Program-made: the position numbers and the translations under genes
Source: an uncultured Selenomonas sp.
GTDB taxonomy: Bacteria > Bacillota > Negativicutes > Selenomonadales > Selenomonadaceae
NCBI GenBank assembly: GCA_945494195.1
Contig: CALYVJ010000041.1
Location: 1-10,068, forward strand
Direction of reading: 5' to 3'
Length of the DNA: 10,068 nt
Notes under the pieces: generated by a model
What the model saw: the letters and a program-made list of their open reading frames with translations, nothing else
Told to the model about the DNA's origin: nothing
Databases searched by the model: none
Shown here: positions 1 through 6,405 of the stretch, piece by piece
Position numbering within the stretch: the first letter of the stretch is position 1
Layout of the letters: each line of letters opens with the position of its first letter

Positions 1-11
1 ATATCTCCCAT
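1..11 (-). CDS. 5' end of a leftward gene cut by the window edge
   Basis: On the minus strand an ATG lies at 11-9 and is followed by codons for Gly and Asp before the window ends. A GAGGAG ribosome site lies at 22-17, five bases before the ATG, and a good promoter lies further upstream (65-93). Only three full codons are visible, so the product cannot be named. It diverges from the DeoR-type regulator, and genes next to such regulators are often sugar-metabolism genes under their control; that is only an inference from context. Confidence 0.45.
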
Positions 12-64
12 AGGATCTCCTCATTTATTTTCATCTTATTTCTTATCATTCTAAACTGCTTCTA

Positions 65-93
65 ATTTTACTACAATAATCCTTCAATCGCAA
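65..93 (-). promoter_or_regulatory. Sigma70-type promoter for the leftward gene at the left edge
   Basis: Read on the minus strand there is a -35 TTGCGA (plus 88-93), a 17-base spacer and a -10 TAAAAT (plus 65-70). Transcription would start near 58, giving a leader of about 47 bases before the ATG at 11. Spacing is ideal and each hexamer is close to consensus. The stretch between this promoter and the deoR promoter (about 94-150) is pyrimidine-rich on the plus strand; I see no clear operator in it. Confidence 0.5.
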
Positions 94-158
94 GGACTAT
101 TTTCCTATTTTATCTCTACCGTTTTCCTGTCCGCTATCTTTTCCCTCGTGTTCAGCTG

Positions 159-167
159 TGTTATAAT
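159..167 (+). promoter_or_regulatory. Extended -10 promoter of the DeoR-family gene
   Basis: The plus strand reads TG-T-TATAAT, with a perfect -10 hexamer at 162-167 and the extended TG at 159-160. No good -35 is present at the expected place (139-144 reads TTTTCC), as is typical for extended -10 promoters. Transcription would start near 174, just ahead of the coding region. Confidence 0.55.
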
Positions 168-190
168 CTATCTAGACAACGGAAGTATTT

Positions 191-958
191 ATGGAAAAGG
201 TAGGATTTTATATTATGCATATGAGACACTCGCAACTTTTGAACATCGTCAATCAGAAAAAAAGAGTTGCTGTTACCGAACTAGCCAAAGCACTTGACGT
301 ATCCGAAGTAACCGTCCGCAAAGACTTGAATCTATTAGAGCAAAAGGGCCTGCTTCGCCGCGAACATGGCTATGCTGCCATGACAGCCAGTGATGACATC
401 GCCAACCACCTTTCCTTCAATTATGAGCGTAAACGCCTCATTGCCCATCGTGCAGCGGAAAGCATCCACAACGGCGAAACCGTCATGATCGAATCTGGCG
501 GCTGCTGTGCCCTACTGGCTGAAGAACTGGCTGCCAATCGCCGTGATATCACGATTATTACCAATTCCGCCTTTATTGCGGATTTCATCCGCAAGCAGCC
601 TAATGCCCACGTCATCCTGCTGGGCGGCGAATACCAGAATGAATCCCAGGTCATGGTTGGTCCGATGATTCGCAATTGCGTAAAGGACTTCTACGTCAAT
701 AAATTCTTTGTTGGTACTGACGGACTCAACGAACAGGGATTCATGTCCAATGACCTTATGCGGGCCGAGGCAGCCCGAGCCATGGCAGAAAGTGCTAGTC
801 AGGTCATCGTTCTCACCGAGTCCACCAAATTCAAATCCAGCGGTGTTGTCTCCCTGCTTCCCCTGGATAAGATAAGCGCCGTTTACACCGATGATCAGGC
901 CGATAGTGAATCACTGACCATGCTGAATAACCACGGCATTCACGTTTATCCATTCTGA
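191..958 (+). CDS. DeoR-family transcriptional regulator
   Basis: This is a DNA-binding repressor of the DeoR/GlpR type, which usually senses a phosphorylated sugar and controls carbohydrate genes. An N-terminal winged helix-turn-helix spans about residues 14-60, with the recognition helix in VSEVTVRKDL (38-47) followed by RREHGYA. The C-terminal effector domain (about 80-235) shows typical elements: IITNSAFIADFI, ILLGGEYQ, FVGTDGL and VIVLTESTKF (206-214). The length of 255 fits the family. The start is uncertain: ATGs at 191, 215 and 221 are in frame. Family members usually begin a few residues before the RHSQLLNIV stretch, and an AGGTAGGA lies 9 bases before the ATG at 215, so 215 may be the true start; the longest reading is given here. 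The wing has Tyr where most members have HGGA. The target is unknown; the divergent gene to the left and autoregulation are the obvious candidates. No clear terminator follows it. Confidence 0.92.
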   Translation: MEKVGFYIMHMRHSQLLNIVNQKKRVAVTELAKALDVSEVTVRKDLNLLEQKGLLRREHGYAAMTASDDIANHLSFNYERKRLIAHRAAESIHNGETVMIESGGCCALLAEELAANRRDITIITNSAFIADFIRKQPNAHVILLGGEYQNESQVMVGPMIRNCVKDFYVNKFFVGTDGLNEQGFMSNDLMRAEAARAMAESASQVIVLTESTKFKSSGVVSLLPLDKISAVYTDDQADSESLTMLNNHGIHVYPF

Positions 959-986
959 TTTTTATTGCTATCGGGGCAAAAAGGCC

Positions 987-1014
987 TTGCGAAATTACAA
1001 AAACCTGTTATAAT
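987..1014 (+). promoter_or_regulatory. Promoter of the 50-residue small protein gene
   Basis: The -35 TTGCGA is at 987-992 and a perfect -10 TATAAT at 1009-1014, 16 bases apart. An extended TG lies at 1006-1007. The predicted start near 1021 gives a leader of about 54 bases ending in the AGGAGG ribosome site at 1061-1066. This is the best-matching promoter in the window and shows that the small gene has its own transcript. Confidence 0.65.
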
Positions 1015-1074
1015 TGATTCTTGTGAGTTGGTACTAATACGAACTTACAAATACGATAACAGGAGGTAAAAATA

Positions 1075-1227
1075 ATGCGCGACTTGGCAAAAATCCTCGG
1101 TCAGGAAATCGATAGTCTTGAATTCCGTGCCGCTTGGGAAGAAAGTTCCATGGAATATGATTTTATGGATCGTATTGTAACGGTATGCGCCCAGGTAGCT
1201 CGTAACGCGGAAAAGAACAACGGTTGA
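1075..1227 (+). CDS. Small 50-residue protein resembling a HigA/XRE antitoxin N-terminus without the HTH
   Basis: The reading frame begins MRDLAKILGQ and ends ARNAEKNNG. Expression signals are strong: a near-consensus promoter upstream, AGGAGG at 1061-1066 eight bases before the ATG, and a perfect terminator hairpin 18 bases after the stop. The protein is soluble, probably all-helical, with an acidic middle (WEESSMEYDF, residues 21-30), one Trp and one Cys. I do not recognise a named family. The pattern LEFRAAWEESSMEYDFMDRI resembles the N-terminal helices of HigA-like XRE antitoxins (usually DPEF..xWE..ExEYELxxAL), but the chain stops where the DNA-binding helix-turn-helix would begin. It could be a free-standing conserved small protein, a degraded antitoxin, or an unrelated look-alike. 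No toxin gene is adjacent. Confidence 0.75.
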   Translation: MRDLAKILGQEIDSLEFRAAWEESSMEYDFMDRIVTVCAQVARNAEKNNG

Positions 1228-1245
1228 TACGTTGCTGAAATAAAT

Positions 1246-1287
1246 AAGGCATCACTTCGAACCTTATCGAAGTGATGCCTTTTTTTT
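1246..1287 (+). terminator. Strong intrinsic terminator, also usable from the opposite strand
   Basis: A perfect 15-bp stem is formed by 1246-1260 (AAGGCATCACTTCGA) and 1267-1281, with a six-base loop at 1261-1266, followed by a run of eight T on the plus strand (1280-1287). It ends the small-protein transcript. On the minus strand the stem is followed by TTATTTATTT, so it may also end the converging DUF4127 operon. The hairpin contains the last codons and stop codon of DUF4127. Confidence 0.9.
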
Positions 1288-2952
1288 ACGTTTTTTCTTG
1301 TCAGCCTTAACCGGCTCTGAAGAATTCCGGAAGAAGTGAACTTCCTTATACGCACTGCGCGCAATATCGGCTTCAAACATCCGATTCCAGGGGAACGTTA
1401 CCTGTATCTCTTCCAAACTCTTGAATGACGGCAGATTCTTCTCAGCAAACCGGGAAATCAGCTGGCTGGTACGGATTCCTACCGCCTTGCGCTTCTCATC
1501 CAGGCTGCCATAATAGCCCTCACCACGAAGCCAACTAAGTTGGCGCTGCACCGTATTGCGTACATTGCTCTGATATACCCAATCATCCAAATATCGGGTC
1601 AAAAGCAGCTCCTCGGTATCCTCAGCCTTCATGTACTTGGTCAACACGCCAGCACCGATCACAAAGCCAGTGCTATTCGTTGCCGTATTCCAGCCAGCAT
1701 AAGCCCGGATTCTAAAGAGCAGGTCACGCTTTTTCAGCTCTTCCATCAACGCATTATCCGCGCCATTCGCATAGATGATATCCGCAATTCCTACCGGATA
1801 GCCCTTTTCCACATACTCTTTCACCAAGTCCGCAAAATAAACCGAACTGTGGCGCGCCGAATCACTGTCATTCGACGGGTCATTCGCCTCATAGGTCTTG
1901 CCTTGGTTATCGGTGTTGACCATCAAGACCAAATCCGCCTGCGAAGGGTCCGTTGTAAGGGTCCCATAAGCCGCCGTAACGGCAGAACGAATGGAATCGC
2001 TGATTTTCTCATCGGAATAGGCAGGAATCGTATTGGCGCCACGCCCCCAGTTATATTTCACATAAACCGACGGCGTTTTCTGATGTGCAATGTTTACGGC
2101 CCGCGAAATAAGCAACATTCCCATTTCGTCAATACCAGCCATAATCTGAAAACGCGCATTATCAAGATCCTGGCTCTCTTCCATCAAATGACGGCTTTCC
2201 TTATGGGTCTGGGAATAAGGGGCATTATCATCCCGGCCTAGGATCAGATAATTGAACGTATCCTCTCGTGCCATCCGGATAAGTTTTTCATTAACCGAAT
2301 AGTTTTTCTTCCGTCGGCCCAGCCAATCTTTGAGATCTGCGGAGGGAATCAATTCCTGCAAGAATGCGACTTCTTTCTTCTCACGCCTGGTTAGGCCAGT
2401 TAGTTCTTCCCTATCCTTTAGCACCGTATAACGAAAAATATCGGAACCATAGCTTCGATAGTAATCTGGCTCTTCGCGTCCGGAGGCTTCTCCCGATTTC
2501 GGCGTTCGCATGATAGAGCCAAAAACGTAAAGTGGCAGCTGGGGATATGCTTGATGCAGTTTGCGGAACCGCTCGGTGCGGATTAAGAGCTCTGCCTCTG
2601 AGCAATTATGCTTGCGGGATCCCACCAGACTGCCATACAGCATAGAATCCGAAGAAATCACTGCCGCATCGGCATCATCAAGGTTATCCTCCAGCCAGCG
2701 CCAAAGCTCCTCCGGACTTCCCAGATTCTGCCGGTCACCCAGTATTTTATCCGGCGGTACTACCACCTCAATGCCTAGTTTTTGGGCTACCTCAGTTGTC
2801 TGTTTGTCCGATATTGGCCGGTTATCATGCGGCAGATAAATAATCTTCTGCAGCGCAGACGTTTCCTTCTCCTTGTGCCGTGCAGAAGCTGCTGGCAATA
2901 GCGTAACCATCATCAACAGCACAGCCAGCACCGACAGAATTCGTCGTCTCAA
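1264..2952 (-). CDS. Secreted DUF4127-family protein
   Basis: The protein has 562 residues and belongs, by its motifs, to DUF4127, a family without an established function. Family-type motifs in order are LPHDNRP (40-46, matching the family's PLD.RP opening), SSDSMLYGSLVGSR (100-113), LGRDDNAP (238-245), GIDEMGMLL (273-281), DIIYANGADN (391-400) and AYAGWNTATNSTG (417-429). The conserved Asp and Asn clusters hint at a carbohydrate- or metal-binding active site, but that is inference. Residues 1-24 form a Sec signal peptide (RRR, hydrophobic core, cleavage after ASA), so the protein is exported, probably to the periplasm. Translation starts at a TTG (2952-2950), supported by AGGGAG at 2962-2967 and by the signal peptide beginning exactly there. 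It is the last gene of a three-gene cluster, 30 bases after the previous stop. The C-terminus is very basic (KADKKKRKKKASLR), partly because its codons also form the terminator. Confidence 0.88.
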   Translation of the reverse strand: MRRRILSVLAVLLMMVTLLPAASARHKEKETSALQKIIYLPHDNRPISDKQTTEVAQKLGIEVVVPPDKILGDRQNLGSPEELWRWLEDNLDDADAAVISSDSMLYGSLVGSRKHNCSEAELLIRTERFRKLHQAYPQLPLYVFGSIMRTPKSGEASGREEPDYYRSYGSDIFRYTVLKDREELTGLTRREKKEVAFLQELIPSADLKDWLGRRKKNYSVNEKLIRMAREDTFNYLILGRDDNAPYSQTHKESRHLMEESQDLDNARFQIMAGIDEMGMLLISRAVNIAHQKTPSVYVKYNWGRGANTIPAYSDEKISDSIRSAVTAAYGTLTTDPSQADLVLMVNTDNQGKTYEANDPSNDSDSARHSSVYFADLVKEYVEKGYPVGIADIIYANGADNALMEELKKRDLLFRIRAYAGWNTATNSTGFVIGAGVLTKYMKAEDTEELLLTRYLDDWVYQSNVRNTVQRQLSWLRGEGYYGSLDEKRKAVGIRTSQLISRFAEKNLPSFKSLEEIQVTFPWNRMFEADIARSAYKEVHFFRNSSEPVKADKKKRKKKASLR

Positions 2953-2982
2953 CGAATCGCGCTCCCTTCTTTGTGTTTTCGT

Positions 2983-3672
2983 TTAGTCTTCCGTCCCATC
3001 CGCTGCCAACTGCATGAGCACGTTTTTCACGGAATCCGGAACGTTTAGTTTGGTCTGAAATTCAATTCCGCCCTCTTGGGGAACTGCCCCTTCCACCTCA
3101 ATGAGATCCAGCAAGCGATAGCCCTGAAACTCCGCTTTGCCAAAATCCGAGGCCGCCAGAACTTTACTGTAATCGATATTTATCGTATTCCGGTGAATAT
3201 TCACCGGCAAATCATCAGATATCTCGATTTTTCCCACCAAACGCTCCGCCATCGACAGCGAAATACGCGAAAACACCCAGGACATGAGTCCATGAGAAGG
3301 AATATTGCGCTCTCTGACCCGATAAACCGCATAGGACTTATCTCCGGAATGAACAAATTCCTTGATTTCCCCAGACAATTCAATCTTGCCTACCGAAGTG
3401 GTATCCGTCACGATGTCCATGCGGCCATTCGCATGCGATACCACTTTGAGCGCCGTTACCCGGCCATTGGCAGGAATTCGCTGTGCAATCGCCTCATTCA
3501 CCACCCCATCCGGGACAAACAGTTTCCCCTGGCTGATTTCCTGCAGGGATTCCCGATTCCAGGTATGCTGAATGATCTGAATCACTGGACCATAATCCTG
3601 AACCTTCTCTTCAAGTTTTGACCAATCAATCGTTTGCAACTGTTCCTGCCAACTGGCGGGTAAATCAATCAT
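2983..3672 (-). CDS. Hypothetical protein, possibly a LmeA/DUF2993-like lipid-binding fold
   Basis: I do not recognise this 229-residue protein with confidence. It has no signal peptide or membrane segment. The first 50 residues look helical and amphipathic (WQEQLQTIDWSKLEEKV). From about residue 50 to 215 the chain alternates short beta-strand-like stretches, including a VPDGVVNEAIAQRI helix and RMDIVTDTTSVGKIELSGEI strands. That pattern loosely resembles DUF2993/LmeA or BPI-like lipid-binding proteins, but no diagnostic motif is present. The ATG at 3672-3670 has GGAGG at 3687-3683 inside the last codons of the preceding DUF2225 gene, and the two genes are only 5 bases apart, so translation is probably coupled. 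It lies between the DUF2225 and DUF4127 genes in one operon. If it binds lipid, a role at the inner face of the envelope would fit the secreted neighbour; this is speculative. Confidence 0.8.
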   Translation of the reverse strand: MIDLPASWQEQLQTIDWSKLEEKVQDYGPVIQIIQHTWNRESLQEISQGKLFVPDGVVNEAIAQRIPANGRVTALKVVSHANGRMDIVTDTTSVGKIELSGEIKEFVHSGDKSYAVYRVRERNIPSHGLMSWVFSRISLSMAERLVGKIEISDDLPVNIHRNTINIDYSKVLAASDFGKAEFQGYRLLDLIEVEGAVPQEGGIEFQTKLNVPDSVKNVLMQLAADGTED

Positions 3673-3677
3673 ATTCT

Positions 3678-4367
3678 TTATGCCTCCGGTTCATCGCCCT
3701 TAAGCTGGCGAATGTCCTGCCACAAATCACGGGCGCGTTTATAAATCTGGGCTTCATTGTTGCGAATGTTCTGGTCCCCAATGATACGAGAAATGTACTG
3801 GGTGGATTTTTCATAATCCTTCATGCGGAAATAAATCGCACCAATCAGATACATAGCCATCGAATCCGACATGCCGTTAATCGGATAGCGTTCCGTCATC
3901 AGCGATCTGTCATATAGTTCGGCCGCCCGTTTGAGCATTTCATTCTCATTTTCTTCATCCTCGGCATCGCGATAAATCCACGCAAGCTCCAAATAAAGTC
4001 CGGCGCGTTTTGCCAATGGCTGATCCGTCAATTCGGCATAGAAAATAGCCAACTTGAACGAAGCCACTGCCTCTGGCGTTTTTCGCTCTTCCACGAACTC
4101 CAGCCCCAGCTTACGCTTGGCAAGGAACTCCTGGATTTTACGCTTGTGAAGCTCCGGAATCGTTCCTAAAAAGGTCTTCTCATCCGCAGCAAAACCGCAT
4201 TTCTCGCAAAACCAAATCTTATAGAAATACGGATTGAACCGCTGATAATGAACGCAGAAATCTTCATCCATATGATCCATCAACAATTTAGACTTTGTCT
4301 TTACTACCCGCGTCGACTCCCCACAAATCGGACACGTTTTCTCGACAACAAAAGTAAATTCTCCCAT
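3678..4367 (-). CDS. DUF2225 family protein: zinc ribbon followed by TPR-like helices
   Basis: The 229-residue protein starts with a probable zinc ribbon built from two CxxC knuckles, C12-P-I-C15 and C54-E-K-C57, the latter followed by GFAADE. Cys38 and His40 in between may also matter. Residues from about 88 to the end are helical, with TPR-like pairs (AVASFKLAIFYAEL; AGLYLELAWIYRDA; MAMYLIGAIYFRMKDYEKST), suggesting a protein-binding scaffold. The arrangement fits DUF2225 proteins of Firmicutes, which have no firm function. It is cytoplasmic, with no signal or membrane segment. The start has AGGGGGA at 4379-4373, five bases from the ATG. It is the first gene of the leftward cluster and lies 86 bases after the end of the efflux operon, so some readthrough from that operon is possible. 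Confidence 0.88.
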   Translation of the reverse strand: MGEFTFVVEKTCPICGESTRVVKTKSKLLMDHMDEDFCVHYQRFNPYFYKIWFCEKCGFAADEKTFLGTIPELHKRKIQEFLAKRKLGLEFVEERKTPEAVASFKLAIFYAELTDQPLAKRAGLYLELAWIYRDAEDEENENEMLKRAAELYDRSLMTERYPINGMSDSMAMYLIGAIYFRMKDYEKSTQYISRIIGDQNIRNNEAQIYKRARDLWQDIRQLKGDEPEA

Positions 4368-4411
4368 AATGTCCCCCTTATGATAATTGATTCCTTTTAG
4401 ACAATATATTT

Positions 4412-4420
4412 AGCATACCA
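4412..4420 (-). promoter_or_regulatory. Possible extended -10 promoter of the DUF2225 cluster
   Basis: On the minus strand TGG-TATGCT places an extended TG at 4420-4419 and a -10-like hexamer at 4417-4412. No convincing -35 is present. It would start transcription about 40 bases before the DUF2225 ATG. The match is moderate and the region is AT-rich, so this is tentative. Confidence 0.35.
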
Positions 4421-4431
4421 CACAAATCTGG

Positions 4432-4460
4432 AAAAATAAATGAAGGAGGCACCTCATTCA
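4432..4460 (-). terminator. Weak putative terminator at the end of the efflux operon
   Basis: On the minus strand TGAATGAG and CTCCTTCA (plus 4460-4441) can pair with one internal mismatch around a GTGC tetraloop, followed by the T-rich TTTATTTTT (plus 4440-4432). The TGA stop codon of the permease gene lies inside the left arm. The stem is short and imperfect, so termination is probably partial and readthrough into DUF2225 is plausible. Confidence 0.35.
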
Positions 4461-5671
4461 TACCGCAGCGCTTCAATCGGGTCAAGCTTCGCGGCTTTCC
4501 GGGCCGGATAGATGCCAAAGAACAAACCAGTTCCTACGGCAAACACAAAAGAAACAAGGATTGGTGTCACGGTGATAACCGTCTTGAAATTCCCCACCGT
4601 TGCGATGATCTGAGAGGCTGCACAACCAACTACAATTCCGATTATGCCGCCGATAACCCCAATGACCATGGACTCAATGAGGAACTGGGTCATGATATTC
4701 ATAAAGGTAGCTCCTAACGCCTTGCGGATACCGATTTCCCGAGTACGCTCCGTCACCGAGACCATCATGATGTTCATGATGCCAATGCCGCCAACCAACA
4801 GGGAAATACCTGCAATCGCCCCCAAGAGCATCGTCAACATGGCCGTAGACTGGCTGACCGTCTCCATGAGACTCGTGAGGTTGCGGACGTTAAAATCATT
4901 TTCCTTATCCCCCACCAGATGATGACGGGTGCGCAAAAGCGTCTCTACCTCCGCCTGCACCCGATCCATATATTTCTGGTCGCTGACCTGGATGTTAATC
5001 GACTGAACATACGTAATGCCCAGCATTCGCTCCTGCGCAGTCGTAATCGGCACATAAATCATATCATCCTGGTCCTGTCCCATGGAGGACTGCCCCTTGG
5101 AATCGAGCAGGCCGATGACTTTATACGGCTGATTGTTGATGCGGATATTCTTGCCCACCGGATTTTCTTGGTCGAAAAGATTTTCCGCCACTGTCGTACC
5201 GATAACTGCCACGCGGCTTCGCTTATTCATATCATTGACCGAGATGAACGAGCCATTGCTAATCGACAGGGATCGGATTGCCATGAACTCCGGCGTCACC
5301 CCCTGCACGGAAGTCTTCCAGTTGTTATTGCCATAGACAACCTGATAGGAACTGGACACCGACGGTGATACGTAATCGATGTTTTTGATTTTTTCCTTGA
5401 TTGCCGTGGCATCGTCATATTTCAACGTCTGCATAGACCCAGCACCGCCACGCGTACCGCCACGATTCGACGAGCCTGGCGATACAATCAGCATATTAGA
5501 ACCCAGGCTGGCAATGGAACTCGTGACATTGCTGCGCACGCCCATACCCACCGATACCAGCGCAATAACCGCCCCAACACCGATAATGATGCCCAGCATA
5601 GTCAGCAGACTTCGCATCTTATTCGCATAAAGGGAAGTGAGTGCCATCTGGAAGCTTTCACTAAACAACAT
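4454..5671 (-). CDS. MacB-type ABC transporter permease
   Basis: This is the inner-membrane permease of the tripartite efflux pump, of the MacB/FtsX type that transmits ATP-driven movement to the periplasm. Using the ATG at 5671 (405 residues), a first membrane helix lies at about 22-45 (LLTMLGIIIGVGAV), then a periplasmic domain of about 230 residues, then three helices near 279-305, 331-355 and 372-395. The cytoplasmic TERTREIGIRKALGA (307-321) and the C-terminal YPARKAAKLDPIEALRYE are hallmarks of the family. It lacks the ATPase domain that is fused in Escherichia coli MacB; the ATPase is the gene upstream. An in-frame GTG at 5698 would add nine residues, but it has no ribosome site, and family members begin close to LFSESFQMAL. 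The chosen ATG overlaps the ATPase gene by 11 bases and is preceded by AAGGAAAGGG. A Gly/Ser/Arg-rich patch (about 67-78) follows the first periplasmic strand. Confidence 0.93.
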   Translation of the reverse strand: MLFSESFQMALTSLYANKMRSLLTMLGIIIGVGAVIALVSVGMGVRSNVTSSIASLGSNMLIVSPGSSNRGGTRGGAGSMQTLKYDDATAIKEKIKNIDYVSPSVSSSYQVVYGNNNWKTSVQGVTPEFMAIRSLSISNGSFISVNDMNKRSRVAVIGTTVAENLFDQENPVGKNIRINNQPYKVIGLLDSKGQSSMGQDQDDMIYVPITTAQERMLGITYVQSINIQVSDQKYMDRVQAEVETLLRTRHHLVGDKENDFNVRNLTSLMETVSQSTAMLTMLLGAIAGISLLVGGIGIMNIMMVSVTERTREIGIRKALGATFMNIMTQFLIESMVIGVIGGIIGIVVGCAASQIIATVGNFKTVITVTPILVSFVFAVGTGLFFGIYPARKAAKLDPIEALRYE

Positions 5672-6383
5672 CCATGACCACACCCTTTCCTTCATCACGG
5701 GTTATCTTGCCATCCCGCACTAAGAGCTGCCGGCTCGCACAAGCGGCAATTTCCGGCTCATGGGTGACCAGGATAATCGTCCGTCCCTTTTCGTGCATCG
5801 TTTCGAAAATATCCATGATTTCCCTGGTAGACTTGGTATCCAGGTTACCGGTAGGCTCATCGGCCATAATAATATGCGGGTCATTGACCAGCGCCCGGGC
5901 AATGGCCACGCGCTGGCGCTGGCCGCCGGACAATTCATTGGGCTGATGGTCGGCGCGGTCACCAAGGCCTACCGCCTCCAGATAATGCTGAGCGCGCTCC
6001 AGCCGCTCCTTGCGGCCAACTCCCGCATAAACCAAGGGAAGCGCCACATTTTCCAGGGCCGATATCCGGGACAGCAGATTGAAGTTCTGGAAGACAAAAC
6101 CGATTTTCTTATTGCGTGTTATAGCCAAGGCATCATCGCTGAGGCCGGATACTTCCTCGCCATCGAGTTTATAAGACCCTTCGCTGGGCCGATCCAGACA
6201 TCCCAGGATATTCATCAGCGTGGACTTTCCCGAGCCCGACGGCCCCATAAGGGCAGCAAACTCCCCCTGATAGATATTGGTAGTGATTCCATCTAACGCC
6301 GCTAAGGTATCACCGCCGATACGGTAGAGTTTTCGGATGCCGGCAAGCTGTATCGTTGGATAACGATCTTCCTTTTTTTCCAT
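5661..6383 (-). CDS. ABC transporter ATPase of the MacB/LolD type
   Basis: This ATPase powers the MacB-like permease encoded next to it. With the ATG at 6383 (240 residues) all ABC motifs are present: Walker A GPSGSGKST (47-55), Q-loop Gln99 in FVFQNFNLL, signature LSGGQ (151-155), Walker B IIMADE (171-176), D-loop NLD, and switch His208 in VTHEP. The spacing and the GLSDDALAITRNKKIGFVFQ segment are typical of the MacB/LolD/FtsE branch, which works by mechanotransmission rather than by classical transport across the membrane. An upstream in-frame ATG at 6431 lies inside the adaptor gene. The start at 6383 is preferred because GGTGAGG lies six bases before it and the extra 16 residues (MVRAGRLCKARK...) look unlike the family. 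The gap from the adaptor stop is 22 bases, and the gene's end overlaps the permease start. Confidence 0.95.
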   Translation of the reverse strand: MEKKEDRYPTIQLAGIRKLYRIGGDTLAALDGITTNIYQGEFAALMGPSGSGKSTLMNILGCLDRPSEGSYKLDGEEVSGLSDDALAITRNKKIGFVFQNFNLLSRISALENVALPLVYAGVGRKERLERAQHYLEAVGLGDRADHQPNELSGGQRQRVAIARALVNDPHIIMADEPTGNLDTKSTREIMDIFETMHEKGRTIILVTHEPEIAACASRQLLVRDGKITRDEGKGVVMDVV

Positions 6384-6405
6384 AGGAAACCTCACCTTCC
6401 GTGCC

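Noticed and set aside
104..114. CCTATTTTATC shared between the left intergenic region and the left arm of the inverted repeat at 9038-9048
   Set aside because: The left copy has no second half-site, and an 11-base AT-rich match between two AT-rich intergenic regions is weak evidence of a shared regulator.
971..990. Possible terminator after the DeoR gene around GGGGCAAAAAGGCCTTGC
   Set aside because: Only a 4-bp stem can form and no T-run follows; the segment instead contains the -35 of the next promoter.
1540..2241. 233-residue open frame on the plus strand within the DUF4127 gene
   Set aside because: It is antisense to a gene with clear family motifs, has an arginine/isoleucine-rich composition typical of shadow frames, and has no ribosome site or recognisable domain.
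5672..5698. GTG start at 5698 for the permease, adding nine residues
   Set aside because: No ribosome site precedes it, and family members start close to the ATG at 5671, which has a purine-rich site upstream.
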